Shown piece by piece: positions 14,732-15,258 of a stretch of 15,258 bases of DNA. Numbering within the stretch: position 1 is the stretch's first letter; the number at the start of each line of letters is the position of its first letter. The notes beneath the pieces were generated by a model. The model made no database searches. It saw nothing but the letters and a program-made list of their open reading frames with translations, and had not been told where the DNA came from. The stretch is from Chthoniobacter flavus (GTDB taxonomy: Bacteria; Verrucomicrobiota; Verrucomicrobiia; Chthoniobacterales; DYNR01): positions 1-15,258 of the forward strand of contig DYNR01000019.1 in the NCBI GenBank assembly GCA_020720945.1, written 5' to 3'. Position numbers and translations under genes: made by a program.

Positions 14732-15258
14732 TCAAAAAACGAGGAGCGTTTCGACGGGATGGGGGGAGAGGCTTTTCCTGCCGTCCAAGAAAGCCAACTC
14801 GATCAGGAGGTGGATTCCAGCGACCTCTGCGCCGACTTTTTTGATGAGGGCGGCGGCGGCAGCGGCGGTGCCCCCCGTGGCGAGAAGGTCATCTACGACC
14901 ACAACGCGATCGCCCGCTTGCAGGGCATCCTCGTGCATTTCGATTTCCGCTTGCCCGTATTCGAGGTCGTAGGATTGGCTGATCGTTTTGTAGGGGAGTT
15001 TCCCTTTTTTGCGGATCGGGACGAAGGGCAAGCCCAACTCCTTGGCGAGGACCGCCCCGAAGAGGAAGCCGCGCGCTTCGATGCCCGCGATTTTTGTCGG
15101 TTTTGCTTCTTGCGCTTTTTCCACGAAAAACTCCATGGCGGCGCAGAAGAGTGCCGGGTCGCCCAAGACCGGGGTGATATCTTTGAAGATAATCCCCGGC
15201 TTGGGAAAATCCGGGATGTCGCGGATGGCGACACGCAAGGTTTCGATTTTTTTAGAAT
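14732..15258 (-). CDS. apt: Adenine phosphoribosyltransferase (5' end probably outside window)
   Basis: Converts adenine and PRPP to AMP in purine salvage, in the cytoplasm. At least 168 residues are visible: RDIPDFPKPGIIFKDITP, GIEARGFLFGA, RKKGKLPY, and the PRPP loop VVVVDDLLATGGTA. A TTG at 15238 could be a start, but the frame stays open to the window edge, reading SKKIETLRVAIRDIPDFP. Apt proteins normally have several residues before the RDIPDFP motif, so the true start is probably beyond 15258. The C-terminus is complete and ends at the stop at 14732. It is separated from hpf by 484 nt. Confidence 0.95.
   Translation of the reverse strand, partial: SKKIETLRVAIRDIPDFPKPGIIFKDITPVLGDPALFCAAMEFFVEKAQEAKPTKIAGIEARGFLFGAVLAKELGLPFVPIRKKGKLPYKTISQSYDLEYGQAEIEMHEDALQAGDRVVVVDDLLATGGTAAAAAALIKKVGAEVAGIHLLIELAFLDGRKSLSPHPVETLLVF

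Noticed and set aside
14397..14972. 191-codon plus-strand open frame
   Set aside because: Runs antisense into apt and its translation has no recognisable feature.
1..15258. CRISPR array, mobile element, tRNA or rRNA
   Set aside because: Read through both strands without finding spaced direct repeats, transposase-like genes, T-loop-like motifs or rRNA-like conserved stretches.

Overview
The window is about 15.3 kb of gene-dense bacterial chromosome. Every gene I can support (13 coding sequences) lies on the minus strand, so transcription runs from high to low coordinates. It looks like a member of the PVC superphylum, most likely a Verrucomicrobiota/Opitutia-type bacterium. This is inferred from the fused SpmA-SpmB protein, a planctomycete/verrucomicrobial style LarA-like protein, a secreted 'LKSGxVVEGKI' protein of a type I associate with Verrucomicrobia, the very short galactokinase N-terminus, and start sites that mostly lack a Shine-Dalgarno motif. 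I have no 16S or database support for it. There is no sign of a phage, IS element, CRISPR array, tRNA or rRNA.

Layout in transcription order. (1) 15258-14732: apt (adenine salvage), whose 5' end probably lies outside the window. (2) 14731-14248: a 484-nt non-coding gap with a possible promoter for hpf. (3) 14247-11304: hpf (ribosome hibernation), scpA and scpB (partners of SMC in chromosome segregation), then a chorismate mutase fused to a badly reduced prephenate dehydratase remnant. Spacing is tight, with an 8-nt overlap at the end. (4) A hairpin followed by T6 near 11165-11211. (5) 11037-8725: a GH94-type disaccharide phosphorylase, closed by a clear intrinsic terminator at 8648-8690. (6) 8523-7768: a sugar-1-phosphate nucleotidyltransferase. 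(7) 7631-5245: a secreted protein, hisB (4-nt overlap) and hisH. (8) 5175-3832: a membrane-anchored TPR protein. (9) 3714-14: galK, a LarA-like nickel-pincer racemase/epimerase homologue, and a fused SpmA-SpmB transporter-like protein.

Two functional themes stand out. One is sugar phosphate handling: the GH94 enzyme should release a sugar-1-phosphate, the nucleotidyltransferase could activate one, GalK makes Gal-1-P, and the LarA-like enzyme may epimerise a 2-hydroxy acid such as an aldonate. The other is information maintenance (hpf, scpA, scpB). The most unusual object is the P-protein derivative at 11304-12134. It keeps a nearly complete AroQ chorismate mutase and recognisable ends of the prephenate dehydratase and ACT domains, but a whole catalytic lobe of about 85 residues has been excised in frame and the catalytic and Phe-binding motifs are gone.
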